From Isohypsibius dastychi (lineage: Eukaryota > Tardigrada > Eutardigrada > Parachela > Isohypsibiidae): a DNA stretch of 17,240 nt. The translations under genes and the position numbers were made by a program. The notes below the pieces were generated by a model, which saw nothing but the letters and a program-made list of their open reading frames with translations, was not told the origin of the DNA and did no database searches. This document shows positions 1 to 9,405 of the stretch, piece after piece; the stretch's first letter is position 1, and the number at the start of each line of letters is the position of its first letter. The stretch covers positions 1-17,240 of the forward strand of contig JAQIWT010000608.1 in NCBI GenBank assembly GCA_034696485.1, written 5' to 3'.

Positions 1-382
1 CTTACGCAATCAGTGAATGTCTCACGACCAAAAAAAAGGTTCTTTCCGGCCTTAGCGGATTTCAACCCCTGGGGGGGGGGGGTTGAGCTTGCAAGTGTCC
101 AGATGGGAGAACATCTTGGCATTCTGAGCACAATGGGCCGCAAGAGAGGGACAGACAGGAAAGGAGAACATCTTTCGTTAAAGAAGAGGGACCGATTTGA
201 TATTGGGCGAGAGAGCAAGTGGCAGTGGCACCAATAGTTCTCGTATCCAATTTGCAAGATATAACATGATTTATAATTGAATCGACCTCTTTTCGGAATC
301 CCTTTTTGAACGAAGAATCTCACTCCAGATCCAGTCTCCTGCTGATTGTGTTATCCGATTGCATCTATCCGGCCAAAAGATT
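1..382. other. 5' flank of MATH-BTB gene, no gene seen
   Basis: No convincing coding exon. The stretch holds a G12 homopolymer at 71-82 and a 12-base direct repeat (GGAGAACATCTT) near 105 and 164. It probably contains the promoter and 5' UTR of the MATH-BTB gene starting at 383. I see no clear TATA box. The short open frames on both strands have no domain-like composition. Confidence 0.5.
71..82. repeat. G12 homopolymer
   Basis: Twelve consecutive G follow CCCCT. It is a slippage-prone or G-rich structural tract, and the exact length may be a sequencing or assembly error. Confidence 0.9.
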
Positions 383-1564
383 ATGATGTCTGACTCAGAA
401 GTAAGCAGAAAGCGAAAGTGCGCTGTTTTCGAGGATAAAGGCCCGGAAGAATTCGAAGAATGCTCTTTCACGTATATTTTGACTGATTTCATGCTGAAAA
501 AGACACCAGAATTATTCAGCTCTCCTGAAACATCTTATCATGATTGTCATGATTCCCGATTGCCAGAAGCGCAATGGGAACTGGATGTTTATCCATCAGA
601 TTATTCAGATGATGAGAATGGGGTTATCACGGTTACGGACCATGTGAGCGTTTTCGTGGGTCTGGATTGTTTGGAGGATACGGCAGTGGAGGGTCAATAC
701 AATTTCGAGTACGTACTGCTACAGTGCTACTGTATATGAACAGACGGCAGCTGCAGAGAATGCAGACACAATTTATATTTTTCCAGGATTCTTAATTCCG
801 AGGGTATGGTGCTCAGGGGCAAGTCTGACCCGGACATCGTAATAATGGGCAGAAAAAATGGGGAATCACTGGGATGCTGGGGAGAATATACGTGTTTTTC
901 GCACGTTGACATTGAAAAAGATTCACTTTTCGACGGCCACTTGACTATTCGCGCAAATATTCGCTACAGGATCATATCTGGTGGTGTCCCAGCTGAGAAG
1001 TTGACTCCATCAGGTGTCTTTCTTCGATCGTTGCAGAAGCAGACGAATTCTGCCAGATCTGCCGACATCATTCTGGTTTCATCTGATGATCGAGAAATTC
1101 CGGCTCACAAGTTTGTTCTCTCCATGCAGAGTGATGTGTTTGCTGCGATGTTCGAGCATCCGTTGAGGGAAGTCACAACCGGAAGATGCGTCATTGACGA
1201 TCTGGATGGAGAAACGGTCGAGGCTATGATTAAATATATGTATGGACAAAATGAGTGGAATCCGGAATTGGCTGGTAAGCTGGTCATTGCGGCGAACAAG
1301 TACAGAATCGAGATCTTGGAGGACGCATGTGTCAAAGAACTCATCACGCAGATGAACGTGGAAAATGTCTTGGATTTATTCACCCTGGCTGACTGCAACA
1401 ATTTGAACGAACTAAAATCAAAATCGATGGACTTCATGGGCAAAAATATTCAAGCGTTCGTCGCAGCGGGAGGACTGACTCGAATGTATAAGACACAGTC
1501 AGTTCAGCTGATGGAGCAAATCGAGCAAGTGGTTCGAAAACAGCTGGCGGATGTGAAAAAGTGA
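383..1564 (+). CDS. MATH-BTB (SPOP-like) CUL3 adaptor protein, 2 exons
   Basis: Two exons, 383-708 and 787-1564, are joined across a 78-nt intron (donor GTACGT, acceptor TTTTTCCAG). The join restores a continuous MATH domain reading NFEILNSEG, which lines up with FKFSILNAKG of SPOP without a gap. The product is 367 residues; human SPOP has 374. MATH spans roughly residues 25-169 and keeps the Trp-Gly at 140-141 of the substrate-binding face. BTB/POZ spans about 200-300, with the DIILVSSDD start and the PAHKFVLSMQSDVF helix pair. A BACK/3-box-like helical tail follows. In this family MATH holds the substrate and BTB binds cullin-3, making an E3 ubiquitin ligase receptor; the substrate here is unknown. 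ATG 383 is followed at once by ATG 386, and both have A at -3. A basic RKRK lies near residue 9. There is no damage to the frame. I am sure of the family but not of orthology to SPOP itself, because ecdysozoans carry many such paralogues. Confidence 0.9.
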
Positions 1565-2072
1565 GGGGAAAATGCCGAATTGTTTTCGTTGATAAACTTC
1601 ACGTTCTTTAAGTCAAATTAATGGCTTTATTATGGCTTTTTTTATGGCTGTTGATAATTATAGACGTCTCCACGTCTTTTGCGAAGTTCGTTGTAATTTA
1701 GTAAGAGTAAGATGTGTTGGGAAGAATGTAGATAGTACTGACTTCGCCATCCGAAAATCGTCCATACGCAACGTATTTAAATGTTTCTTCTTGTTGTCGA
1801 TATTTATTATTATTTTCGCTGGCGATATTTGAGTTTGCGTATTTCCTGGTAAAAAAATATCTGAATCTGATGTGACAGCTTCCGTGTTTCGTTTCCCGTC
1901 TGGTCATATGTAATGTACGTACACTGCAGTACCTGTAATGTAGTGGACCAAACTCAGAGACACAAAAGGTTTTAGTTGACAAATGCAGCCAAGAGTCTGG
2001 TGCTCGATTTCGACAAATAACCGGACCACCGGAGTATGGGTTTTGTGCAAGTACTGGTTTTGGACTTGGTAA
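1565..2072. other. Intergenic, no gene recognised
   Basis: This lies between the MATH-BTB stop and the P450 remnant. No canonical AATAAA follows the MATH-BTB stop on the + strand. The open frames on both strands (for example 1632-1832 + and 1698-2186 -) lack family resemblance and I treat them as chance. Confidence 0.5.
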
Positions 2073-2990
2073 TTGTGGACTGTGGTTGGCATAATTCTTC
2101 ATCGACGATTTAAAAAACATAACGTAAACTATCCCCCGGACCTCCAGGTAGGGCGAGTGATCGTTTGTTCGGAACTTTGTATTCACAGTACTTCCCTTGA
2201 AAGTTGGGACCGTCGTTTCAGGTCAGCTTCTTGTTGGGAACCTTCCAGCTATGATCACCGATCCACCAAAAAAGTTGCTTGAGTGGCGCAAGGTATACGG
2301 TACGACTATTTCCATCAAATTTGGCTCCACTACAAAAGTCATCATGAACACGATACCATCAAAACAGGAAGGGACCAAAATTTCATCCTGACCAAAATGC
2401 TCGAAGGAAAAAGTGAACTTATCGAACATCGTGTAAAAAAGTTATTTTGATTGAAATATACTGTAAACAGGGTTCTGGGATCAGAGGGTGAAATCTGGCG
2501 ACAACATTGCCGTTTCGCGCTGACCACCCTTGGTGATCTGGGGATGGGGAAAAATTGGTTGGAGGACCCCATTTTGGATGAGGTCCACGAGGTAATCAAT
2601 CTTTGTTCCTACCAGAAGGGTCAGCCACATAAACCACGTCCCCATCTAACGCTGTCTATATTTGACGTTGTTTGTGCCATGGCATTCGGCAAGCTATATG
2701 CTCATGACGACGCCACATTCCTCCGTCTGGGCAGGATGTTTGGAAAGAACGCCGAGTTGATCACGGCGGTGGGTATCCCAGCTGCCATTTTTCCTGTGCT
2801 GCAGTTTATTCCCGGCAAAAGACACCAAGACTTCAAACAGTTAAAAATTCAAATCGAAGAGATTCCGCGTTCATCAGCAGCTCGTTGAGTTCCTTCAAGC
2901 ACCACCTTGTTTCCGGATGTTCATTTGTCGGGCCACGCGAGGATGATGTTCGGAAAACAGGTTCACATATGTACACGAAATTCTTTGACT
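2073..2990 (+). pseudogene. CYP2-like cytochrome P450, N-terminal half only, decayed
   Basis: Pieces follow P450 order. At 2073-2147 a short hydrophobic anchor leads to a basic stretch and NYPPD, in place of the usual PPGP hinge. A likely 79-nt intron follows (2148-2226, ending GTCAG). At 2227-2391 comes GNLPAM, then LLEWRKVYG, then ISIKFGSTTKVIMN, which is the usual order of a microsomal P450 N-terminus; this piece ends in a premature TGA. At 2472-2888 there is an open frame with EGEIWRQHCRFALTTLGDLG (the C-helix WxxxR region), FDVVCAMAFGKLYAHDD and the LQFIPGKRHQDFK stretch. Near 2860 the frame breaks. In +1 it continues as FRVHQQLVEFL, and further shifts follow to about 2990. The I-helix threonine motif, ExxR and the haem-binding FxxGxRxCxG are absent, so it cannot be a working monooxygenase. 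An in-frame TAA lies just before 2073. It could instead be a gene damaged by assembly, but several independent breaks argue for a relic. Confidence 0.75.
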
Positions 2991-3348
2991 AAAGGAACGC
3001 AGAACTCGGGAGATCGAGATACATACGATCAAAAACTTTCGCGATCTCATCGCGCTTAGCGCAGTACAGCAACCTCCTCGAGAAAGGTTCTGATTCATGT
3101 TAGCAAGAGTGTTAGTTCATCAGGCTTTCCTCTGCTTTAGGATTTTGTGGTTCAAGAGACTACTGAACGAATTCTGTGCCGTTCTTCACAACGCTGCAAC
3201 TCGCAACAGCCAGTGTTCATCTCATTCATTTTCAAAGCCTTATGAGCTATGCGCAGGTACGCAGAAGGAAATATTCGTATCTCGACCTGGGAGCACCCCC
3301 GCTGGACTATATATAATTTAGGCATACGCATTACGCAAGACAGTGATA
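2991..3348. other. Intergenic between P450 relic and RAD17 3' end
   Basis: I searched all three + frames for the missing P450 C-terminal half (AGxDT, ExxR, the haem Cys loop) and found none. The open frame at 3097-3321 does not resemble a known family. The two units converge here. Confidence 0.5.
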
Positions 3349-3354
3349 TTTATT
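3349..3354 (-). terminator. Polyadenylation signal of RAD17
   Basis: TTTATT on the + strand reads AATAAA on the - strand. It lies about 190 nt downstream of the RAD17 stop codon at 3545-3547, a sensible 3' UTR length. This is inferred from motif and position. Confidence 0.5.
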
Positions 3355-3544
3355 TCTCAAAGTTGGTGTGATGTAAGGGTGGGGGAAAATATTCCACGGG
3401 AGAAACCTCATCTACTACAACTCGTATCTGGAAATTAGAAGCTATTTGAAAAATGAGTATAAATAAAAAAAGACAGATCTCTGGATCTGGTGAGCAACAT
3501 GATGGGTTGAGAAAACAGAAAAATATCACAAAATAGAACAATTA

Positions 3545-6500
3545 TCACCAATCGTCGTCATCTTCCACCTCCATGATGCCCGGACCGAAACTGTCTAAAG
3601 CGTCCTTGGTGGGGTCGAGTTCGAGCCCGTCAACTGCATTCTTCCTCTCTAATTCCGGCTCCAAATTTTCCATCAGTCCCGCATCCATCCCGTTTTCGAG
3701 TTTTTCATTTTGGATCTCCTCAACCACTTCCGGCTGCAGATTCTCCCCGACCTCCTCCGCACGGAGACTTTCTGGTCTGGATTCGACGCATTCGCATTCT
3801 GGCTGAAAATCGTCAATCTGCAGCTCAACATCCAAGCTTTCTTTTTCCGTCAAAAATTTGCTAGAAAGTGAAAAATGCAACATCACAGTACGTGAATCCT
3901 TCGCTCATTCACCCACCATTTATCACGAGCTCCGCCGAACTTGCTCAACTCGCGCAAATACTTGTGCATTGCTGGAGAAAAAAAGAAACAGCGTCATTAC
4001 AAAGTGATCGGCGTCTGAAAAGAGTTGACCTTCACCTGAAGAATTCTGTAAAGGGAGAATGCGAGCGGCGTATGGGATTTGGTCGGTGAATAGCGGCATC
4101 GTAGCACATCGTGACGTTTTTGAGGCATCTTCAAATAAAAACCTTGCCAACTGATCATTTTTTGGAAATAATTCTTTTCGTTTCCGGATGTTCCCAATCT
4201 TATCAATACCAAATGCTACTAGCAATTGATGAATTTTGTTTCCAATCTCTAATTTAAAAAATCAGTCTGAGGAATGAGGATGAATTCATTTCTGGTCTGG
4301 TGACCTTTTATAAATCATCTGTTTTTAGCTTTCTACTGAGATTTCAGGTTCGAAAAAGGATGATGTATTGTTACCTTCTGAGAATCGTCTGCCATCGACG
4401 ATACGCTGCTGCATTGTTTTATTGGCGTCGATTGAAAACGGCTTGGTGAACTGATGGAATGTCGCTTTCGAATCTTCTTTTCCTGTCTTCAAATATAGCA
4501 AGCCTCGAACAGCCACGGAGGCGGCGTAGGGCTGAGCCGATTTGGCAACCTATAGGACAACAAGAATCAACTTCAGTAATTCAAAATAAAAAAAACAACA
4601 AAAAATCCGCCAGCTAGAAAAACGACCAAGAGAAAATTTGGAAATTTTCAATTAGGATATCTTATAACAGCAGGAATTTGACAAATCATGTTCCAAATAT
4701 TTCGTTCAAAATTATTGAACGAAAAAGAAATCGGCAAAACAATAAACGAACAAATTCGTTAAAAATCGATGACCTTTTAGGTTTTTCCCGAGTACCAAAG
4801 GTTCACATCCGGCAAGCGACTCACCGACCATTCCGATGTGATCAAATCAGACACACTCATAGTTTCTGCCGCTTTTTGATAATCGGACAGGTTGGTTATG
4901 AAGAAAGGGAAATTCTCGTGGAGAAACGATGTGTAGAGATCAAGATTCACCGGACATTTATCCGTGATTTCTTCCGGATCATGAGTCAGTGGATGACGTG
5001 CCTTGGCCTGATTTCCGGGCGGTAAACCAACGATATTTTGAGGTTCCGACAAATTTCCTGTAAACAAAGAAAACATACAAGTAATCAAAAACAAACAAGC
5101 ACTTGAAAATTCCAGGAGAGAAAAAACTGGTCGTGTCCGCTTCCGGTTGTTTGGTTAAAGAAAAAACTGACCTGAAAAATCTTCGCAAAAGCGGAACAAA
5201 AACTGAACAATCAAAACCAAACTCGTCACTACTTCCGGGGCGAAATTGGTTGCTGGATTCGTTTCCGGTTGCGACTTACTTTTTACATAAAAAACTCTTC
5301 CAACTGCCCGGAACAACAACAGAGATTCATCGCGGTTTGAAAACACTTTAGTTGCCGCAGATTTCGGCGCCTTTTTCGAAGCTGTTGTCTGCTGGGCTTT
5401 CACTTCCGTGGCAAACTGAAGGGCCAGAAGTGCTCCTCGAAGATCGCCCTGACTGGCTTCCACGATTTCCTGCAGCTTTTTCTCAGACACCGGCGATCCA
5501 CCAGCCTGGATGAGAAAAAATATCGTAATCGTAACCCAAACAAAATGAACCAATGTAGCCAAAAAGATCAGCCACATTTAAAATAACCATTATTTCAACT
5601 GCGCTTGTTGTCAGAAAACAGATCCACAAATGCATACAAACTTCAAGATGCGGAAACCACAGGAGAAACATGTCCAACTAATTTGGAATTCGGTGAAAGA
5701 TACCAACAATCAAGCCTATCGAAACGTACATGCTCTTCAAATTCCTGCGAAAGAATCGACCTCAAGTGTTTCCGCATGGTCGGGATTGTTACCGGGTTAA
5801 ATCTGCAAACCAGATTCATCATAGGTTATCAAATCGAGAAATAATTCAGTTTCCCAAAACTGGCTACTCACTTGATCACTGTGATGGCCAATTGCTCCTG
5901 AATATCCACCGGAAACAGCGCTCTCATCGTCGCATCACCAGCAAAATTTTCAGTGACGCAGAATATCAGTCCATTATTCGAGTTGCTTATCGAAGAATTC
6001 CTTTGAAAAACACAATACATAATTCACAAATCCAGCATTCTCTTCAATAAAAATGCCAATTTTCAACAAACTTACCGGAGAATATCGTGGAACTTTCGTG
6101 GTTCTGACAGAGCGAAATTCGGAAAATCCTCGAAAGTAAACAAAATACCAGATGATAACTACCATAGAGGGATTAAACGACTTACTTCAACAAAAACCAA
6201 AATCTGATTCGATCCTTCATGTTGGCCATTTTCATCCACTTCCGTCGGAGACTCACAAACATTCGAATATCGCATTCCTCTTAAAAGGAAGTTTTGAAAC
6301 AGTTTCGGTTGGGACTCGTAGTCAGGATTTTCTGGATCAAAAATGTGTCATCAGCCAACAAGTTTTCATTTTCTAAATGGTATTTAGGCTGTCAAATATT
6401 GCACTTACCTCCATTCGCCGAATATGCAGAATGGATGTATTCCCATTCAGCCAAAGAAATTTTCATTTCGTTTGCCAGAACTTTGACAGCTGTTGATTTT

Positions 6501-7082
6501 CCACTTCCGGCTGGACCGGTTATCACCAATATTCTTCCTCGATTGTTTCCCTGAACATTGCCACCAAACCATTGGAGATTCTGTTTGCAAAAAGGGAAAA
6601 TTGACTTACACTGCATTTTTCAATCCAACTCCGCAATTCAGCAACTTTCTTTTTAGGAACAGCAAGCTTTTCCTAAAACAAATGTTGACATGTTTTATGC
6701 TAGCTAGGAAAACAATTTCTGTTTGCCATACAGATTCAGCCGGTTGATATTTCGCGCTCCATAAAAACCGCGACGGAGCGGTGGTTCCAGGAATGGGTTT
6801 CTTCTTTCTGGGACCAGCCAACTTCCGGTCGGGAATAAGTCTTTTCCGTGAAGGAGCAGGCTGGGTGGGCACCACAAACTCTGCATTCTCGCCTGAAAAA
6901 ACATTGTCTACGTCTATGTAAGCTGGAAAGAACGCAAAATTCAAGAAGGACAGAAAATAACTAAATTCATCTAGATGTTTATTTCTTATTTTTCTTCCAA
7001 AGAAAAACAATAAAGGCGAACCGCCCTGGCTTGTACTCATACACTTATTCTCAAGTTTCACAGCAGTATCGCATTCGCTCAT
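3545..7082 (-). CDS. RAD17: RAD17 checkpoint clamp loader subunit, 14 exons, complete
   Basis: Exons on the - strand: 7082-7043, 6922-6732, 6672-6610, 6580-6409, 6331-6186, 6128-6076, 6000-5872, 5802-5730, 5505-5280, 5057-4825, 4549-4375, 4215-4036, 3971-3917, 3860-3545. All junctions are GT-AG with matching phase. The product is 683 residues; human RAD17 is about 680. RAD17 replaces RFC1 in the RFC complex and loads the RAD9-RAD1-HUS1 clamp in the nucleus to start ATR signalling. Visible landmarks: a basic N-terminal stretch (RKKKPIP), WSAKYQPAES then EKLAVPKKKVAEL (human KYKPETQHELAVHKKK), Walker A GPAGSGKST at 120-128, Walker B ILVFVEDFPN near 198-208, GLIFCVTEN near 232, ALFPVDIQEQ, FNPVTIPTMRKHL, sensor-2 GDLRGALLALQF at 309-320, LLLFRAVGRVFYVKR, and YAASVAVRGLLY. 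The C-terminus is acidic and ends IMEVEDDDDW, like the 9-1-1-binding tail of other RAD17s. ATG 7082 has an ACC context. The first exon and its 120-nt intron are the least certain part. The third intron has two possible acceptors. Confidence 0.93.
6551..6609 (-). other. RAD17: RAD17 intron 3 with two in-frame acceptors (29 or 59 nt)
   Basis: From donor GTAAGT (6609-6604) two acceptors keep phase 0. One is TTTTTGCAAACAG ending at 6581, which gives a 29-nt intron. The other is CAATGTTCAG ending at 6551, which gives 59 nt. The choice adds or drops ten residues (NLQWFGGNVQ) just before the Walker A strand. The 59-nt form matches neighbouring intron sizes. The 29-nt form has the better pyrimidine tract. 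Confidence 0.6.
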
Positions 7083-7658
7083 GGTCAATCCAGAGAAGTC
7101 CGATCTGATCCAAGTCTAGAAACAACACGACAAGTAGAAATTGTAAAAGACGATGAATGTCGCACGCATTCAGATAATGACAGAGAGAAGGGATAGCAAC
7201 ATACAGCAGCCATTTCTGATGCTCGACCAGAAATTTCCTCGGTGAAAGATTCTTGGCAGCAATTTGGCTAGACGACTCAAAGAAGACGAGGAAGAACAGG
7301 AAGTCCAAATCCGAAATCGACTGAACAAAAACATGTGGTTTTGGTATAAAAAGATTTTGCTCTACGATCACCTGATACCCCACAACGAGAACCGCTACAT
7401 CGAAGCTAGTACGCTCCGCACACTGTCTGTGTCCGGTCCGGTTCTGTGACGAGATGAAACGGTACGAAACCGAACGAAACTGTCAGCCAAACCGTTTGAA
7501 ATGAACCCCATTAAGAAAAGATGAAGGTTTTTGGCAACTTTGCTGCCAGTTTTTCACGAACTTCCTGAATTTGATACCATACTGATTCAGGACCCAGACG
7601 GAACTTTATACAGGAGCCAGCGGAAATTGTTAAACACTTTTGAATTGCTACCAGTACC
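7083..7658. other. Divergent gap between RAD17 and the 7659 unit
   Basis: RAD17 reads leftward from 7082 and the next unit reads rightward from 7659, so this interval likely holds promoters for both. It also contains the open frame at 7261-7449, listed separately. No clear TATA or initiator was identified. Confidence 0.4.
7261..7449 (+). CDS. Unrecognised open frame, possible terminal exon
   Basis: An open frame of about 62 codons ends at TGA 7447-7449. Its composition is gene-like: charged LKEDEEEQEVQIRNRLNK, then aromatic MWFWYKKILLYDHLIPH, and a polar end. It has no ATG near its beginning. TTCTTGGCAG just upstream (to 7260) could be a splice acceptor, which would make this a last exon. 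No upstream exon was found in the roughly 180 nt before RAD17, so such a gene would have to overlap RAD17 on the opposite strand. The - strand frame over the same DNA is hydrophobic and less convincing. I do not recognise the family, and it may be chance. Confidence 0.22.
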   Translation, partial: NLARRLKEDEEEQEVQIRNRLNKNMWFWYKKILLYDHLIPHNENRYIEASTLRTLSVSGPVL

Positions 7659-8087
7659 ATGGATGAGCTGATGCAGATTACGCTGACGCCGTCGATACAC
7701 GGAGGGGATGTTGCAAAAAGTTTGGGGCTGCGCGACGAAGGAGGTGAAGGACGAAGGATTGGAGGTGAATGCGAGAAAAAGTACGTGAAGAAGAAGGAGA
7801 GATATGGAGTCGGGAGTTTCAAAGCAGCTGTTGACCCTGAGGAGATTTCCGGAGAAAACAGGATGACTGGGCAGCTCTCTTGTGATTCAGAATCCGATCG
7901 AAGGTTCATCGTATCTGGGAAAGCCAATATTCCGGATGTGGTGTCTCCAGAAAAGACAGCTGGGCGAAAAAGGAAAAAGATCAGTAGTTCAGCGACTGAA
8001 ATTTGGAGAAGCATAGATCTTGCTCGCGAACAGGACAACAGCCAGAGTATCGAAGAGAGGTCAAGCATTCATTTTTGTGCATTTTAG
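7659..8087 (+). CDS. Hypothetical basic ORF upstream of F-box gene
   Basis: 142 codons begin at ATG 7659 in a strong context (ACCATGG). The product is hydrophilic, rich in Gly, Glu, Lys and Ser, with KKYVKKKERYG near residue 41 and a nuclear-signal-like GRKRKK near residue 107. I recognise no domain. The stop (8085-8087) lies 17 nt before the F-box ATG at 8105. Two readings fit. In the first it is a separate small ORF, perhaps an upstream ORF in the F-box 5' leader. In the second it is the N-terminal exon of the F-box gene: donor AGA|GTATCG at 8047 and acceptor GTGCATTTTAG at 8087 would splice out 41 nt in the right phase and give NLSRRK before the F-box methionine, for a product of 514 residues. 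A 558-nt open frame on the opposite strand covers the same DNA; I consider it a shadow because it is low-complexity and lacks a family. Confidence 0.4.
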   Translation: MDELMQITLTPSIHGGDVAKSLGLRDEGGEGRRIGGECEKKYVKKKERYGVGSFKAAVDPEEISGENRMTGQLSCDSESDRRFIVSGKANIPDVVSPEKTAGRKRKKISSSATEIWRSIDLAREQDNSQSIEERSSIHFCAF

Positions 8088-8104
8088 ATTTAAGCCGTCG
8101 TAAA

Positions 8105-9405
8105 ATGTCTTATCACAGCTTGAGCGACCTACCACCGGAAGTGCTCACCCATGTTTTTCTGCAAATGGATTCTGTGAACCGAAAACAGGCTGGAAGGTGA
8201 GCCATTTTAATCGACGACTGGTGATTTGTTAAAGAAATATTTTTTTAGAGTGTGCAAGGGATGGTGGCAGATTCTACGAGAAGTTAAACAGCTTCGCTCT
8301 AACGTCCGCGTCGAACTACCAGCTCACATATGGAATTCAATGAGGGACCTTCATTCGTTTCATACGCCGGATTTTACTGGTGTTAGATGTGCTCTGCATA
8401 GATATTTGGAGAATCTTATCACACCGGAATTAGAAGTTCTGCACATGGTTGGTAGTGGTGGAGATGCGGAATGGTCGCTCGTACTGGATAGTGTCATATG
8501 GGGGGTTCTCGACCTGAAACAAGTTCACACTTCGCGAGTTACTCTCATCATCTCGAACTGCATCTTTAATTATTCTATGGAAGGGTGCTGTACGGATGAG
8601 AATTTCAAAGAAATAATTGTTCGCAATTCATGGATAAACTACGACTGTCGTTTGCATTTTCTCCAAGCGAAATATTATTTCGGGTTCTCCATGATGGAAA
8701 GAGTCTTCACGCCGGAATTAATTCTGAAATGCAATAAAGGCAGCTATTTGCGCTCCCTGATCAACCGGGCCATTCCCTGCGAGTTCGGTCCGTTGTCGGA
8801 GATAGACTTGAACGACTTACTTCTAGTCGGACACAATCTCTTACGTTCGGGGGTCCTCGATGCTCTTGCGGATGAGATCAAGTTAGTATTTTCGAGCTTC
8901 TGTGAATTCTTGGACTTCTGAAGTTAATTTTGTTTAGAACCATATTCGATATTGATCTACACACCCTTCTTCGAGATATCTCCCTTGGACAGGGCGTGGC
9001 AAAAATCTACTCGGATTTTCTTTTGCGAGTGACAGAAAAGCTTCAGACAACAGGTTTGTTTGAGTTGCAACGTTCGCGATTTTCGATCTCAGCTTGTGTG
9101 TTGAAGAGCCTTATGGAGGGCCGGGAAGCGTGGATCATGTAGAACATTTCGAAGACCCTAATCTGGAACCGGAAGATGGGTTCGTGGAAGAACACGATCT
9201 TGATCTCGATCTGTTTTGGGAAGAAGAAATTTTCCCGGAATCGTATGAAGGGTATTTTGTCGAGCCCGATCCGGTTTGGGAAGAAGCTCTGGAACTAAAT
9301 GAAGAATTCTTCGAAGATCATTATCCAGAAGAGGAGCGAAAGCATTCTGTTGAACCTTATGCAACACTGGAGCAGCAGTTTTTCGGCGAGTTCTATCCGA
9401 AGTAG
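8105..9405 (+). CDS. F-box protein with acidic repetitive C-terminus, 4 exons
   Basis: Exons 8105-8196, 8249-8881, 8938-9053 and 9107-9405 are separated by introns of 52, 56 and 53 nt. The product is 379 residues. Residues 1 to about 45 form an F-box (LSDLPPEVLTHVFLQMDSVN, then RVCKGWWQI across the first intron), which in this family binds SKP1 and brings substrates to an SCF (CUL1) ubiquitin ligase. The middle (about 46-280) is helical-looking, without leucine-rich or WD repeats that I can see, so the substrate is unknown. The last 98 residues are strongly acidic with spaced aromatics (DLDLDLFWEEE, DPVWEEALELNEEFF) and a loose internal repeat. The first two introns are clear. The third is inferred: donor GTTTGT at 9054 and acceptor GTTGAAG at 9106 switch frames into the acidic ORF. 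Without it, translation stops at 9142. ATG 8105 has A at -3; an N-terminal extension from 7659 is possible. Confidence 0.82.

Noticed and set aside
1632-2186. Open frames on both strands between the MATH-BTB and P450 units
   Set aside because: No domain-like composition, no start or splice support, and they overlap each other.
3240-3318. Stretch reading CAGTQKE, considered as the P450 I-helix
   Set aside because: It lacks the following threonines and hydrophobic helix, lies 250 nt past the last P450 match, and has no ExxR or haem loop after it.
7511-8068. 185-codon open frame on the - strand
   Set aside because: It is antisense to the 7659 ORF. Its composition is low-complexity (Ser, Pro, Leu, Phe), no family is evident, and the + frame has a strong Kozak start.
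9054-9092. 39-nt in-frame intron (GTTTGT to ATCTCAG) in the F-box gene
   Set aside because: It would keep the frame that stops at 9142 and leave the long acidic ORF unused. The 53-nt choice matches the other introns (52, 56) and uses that ORF.
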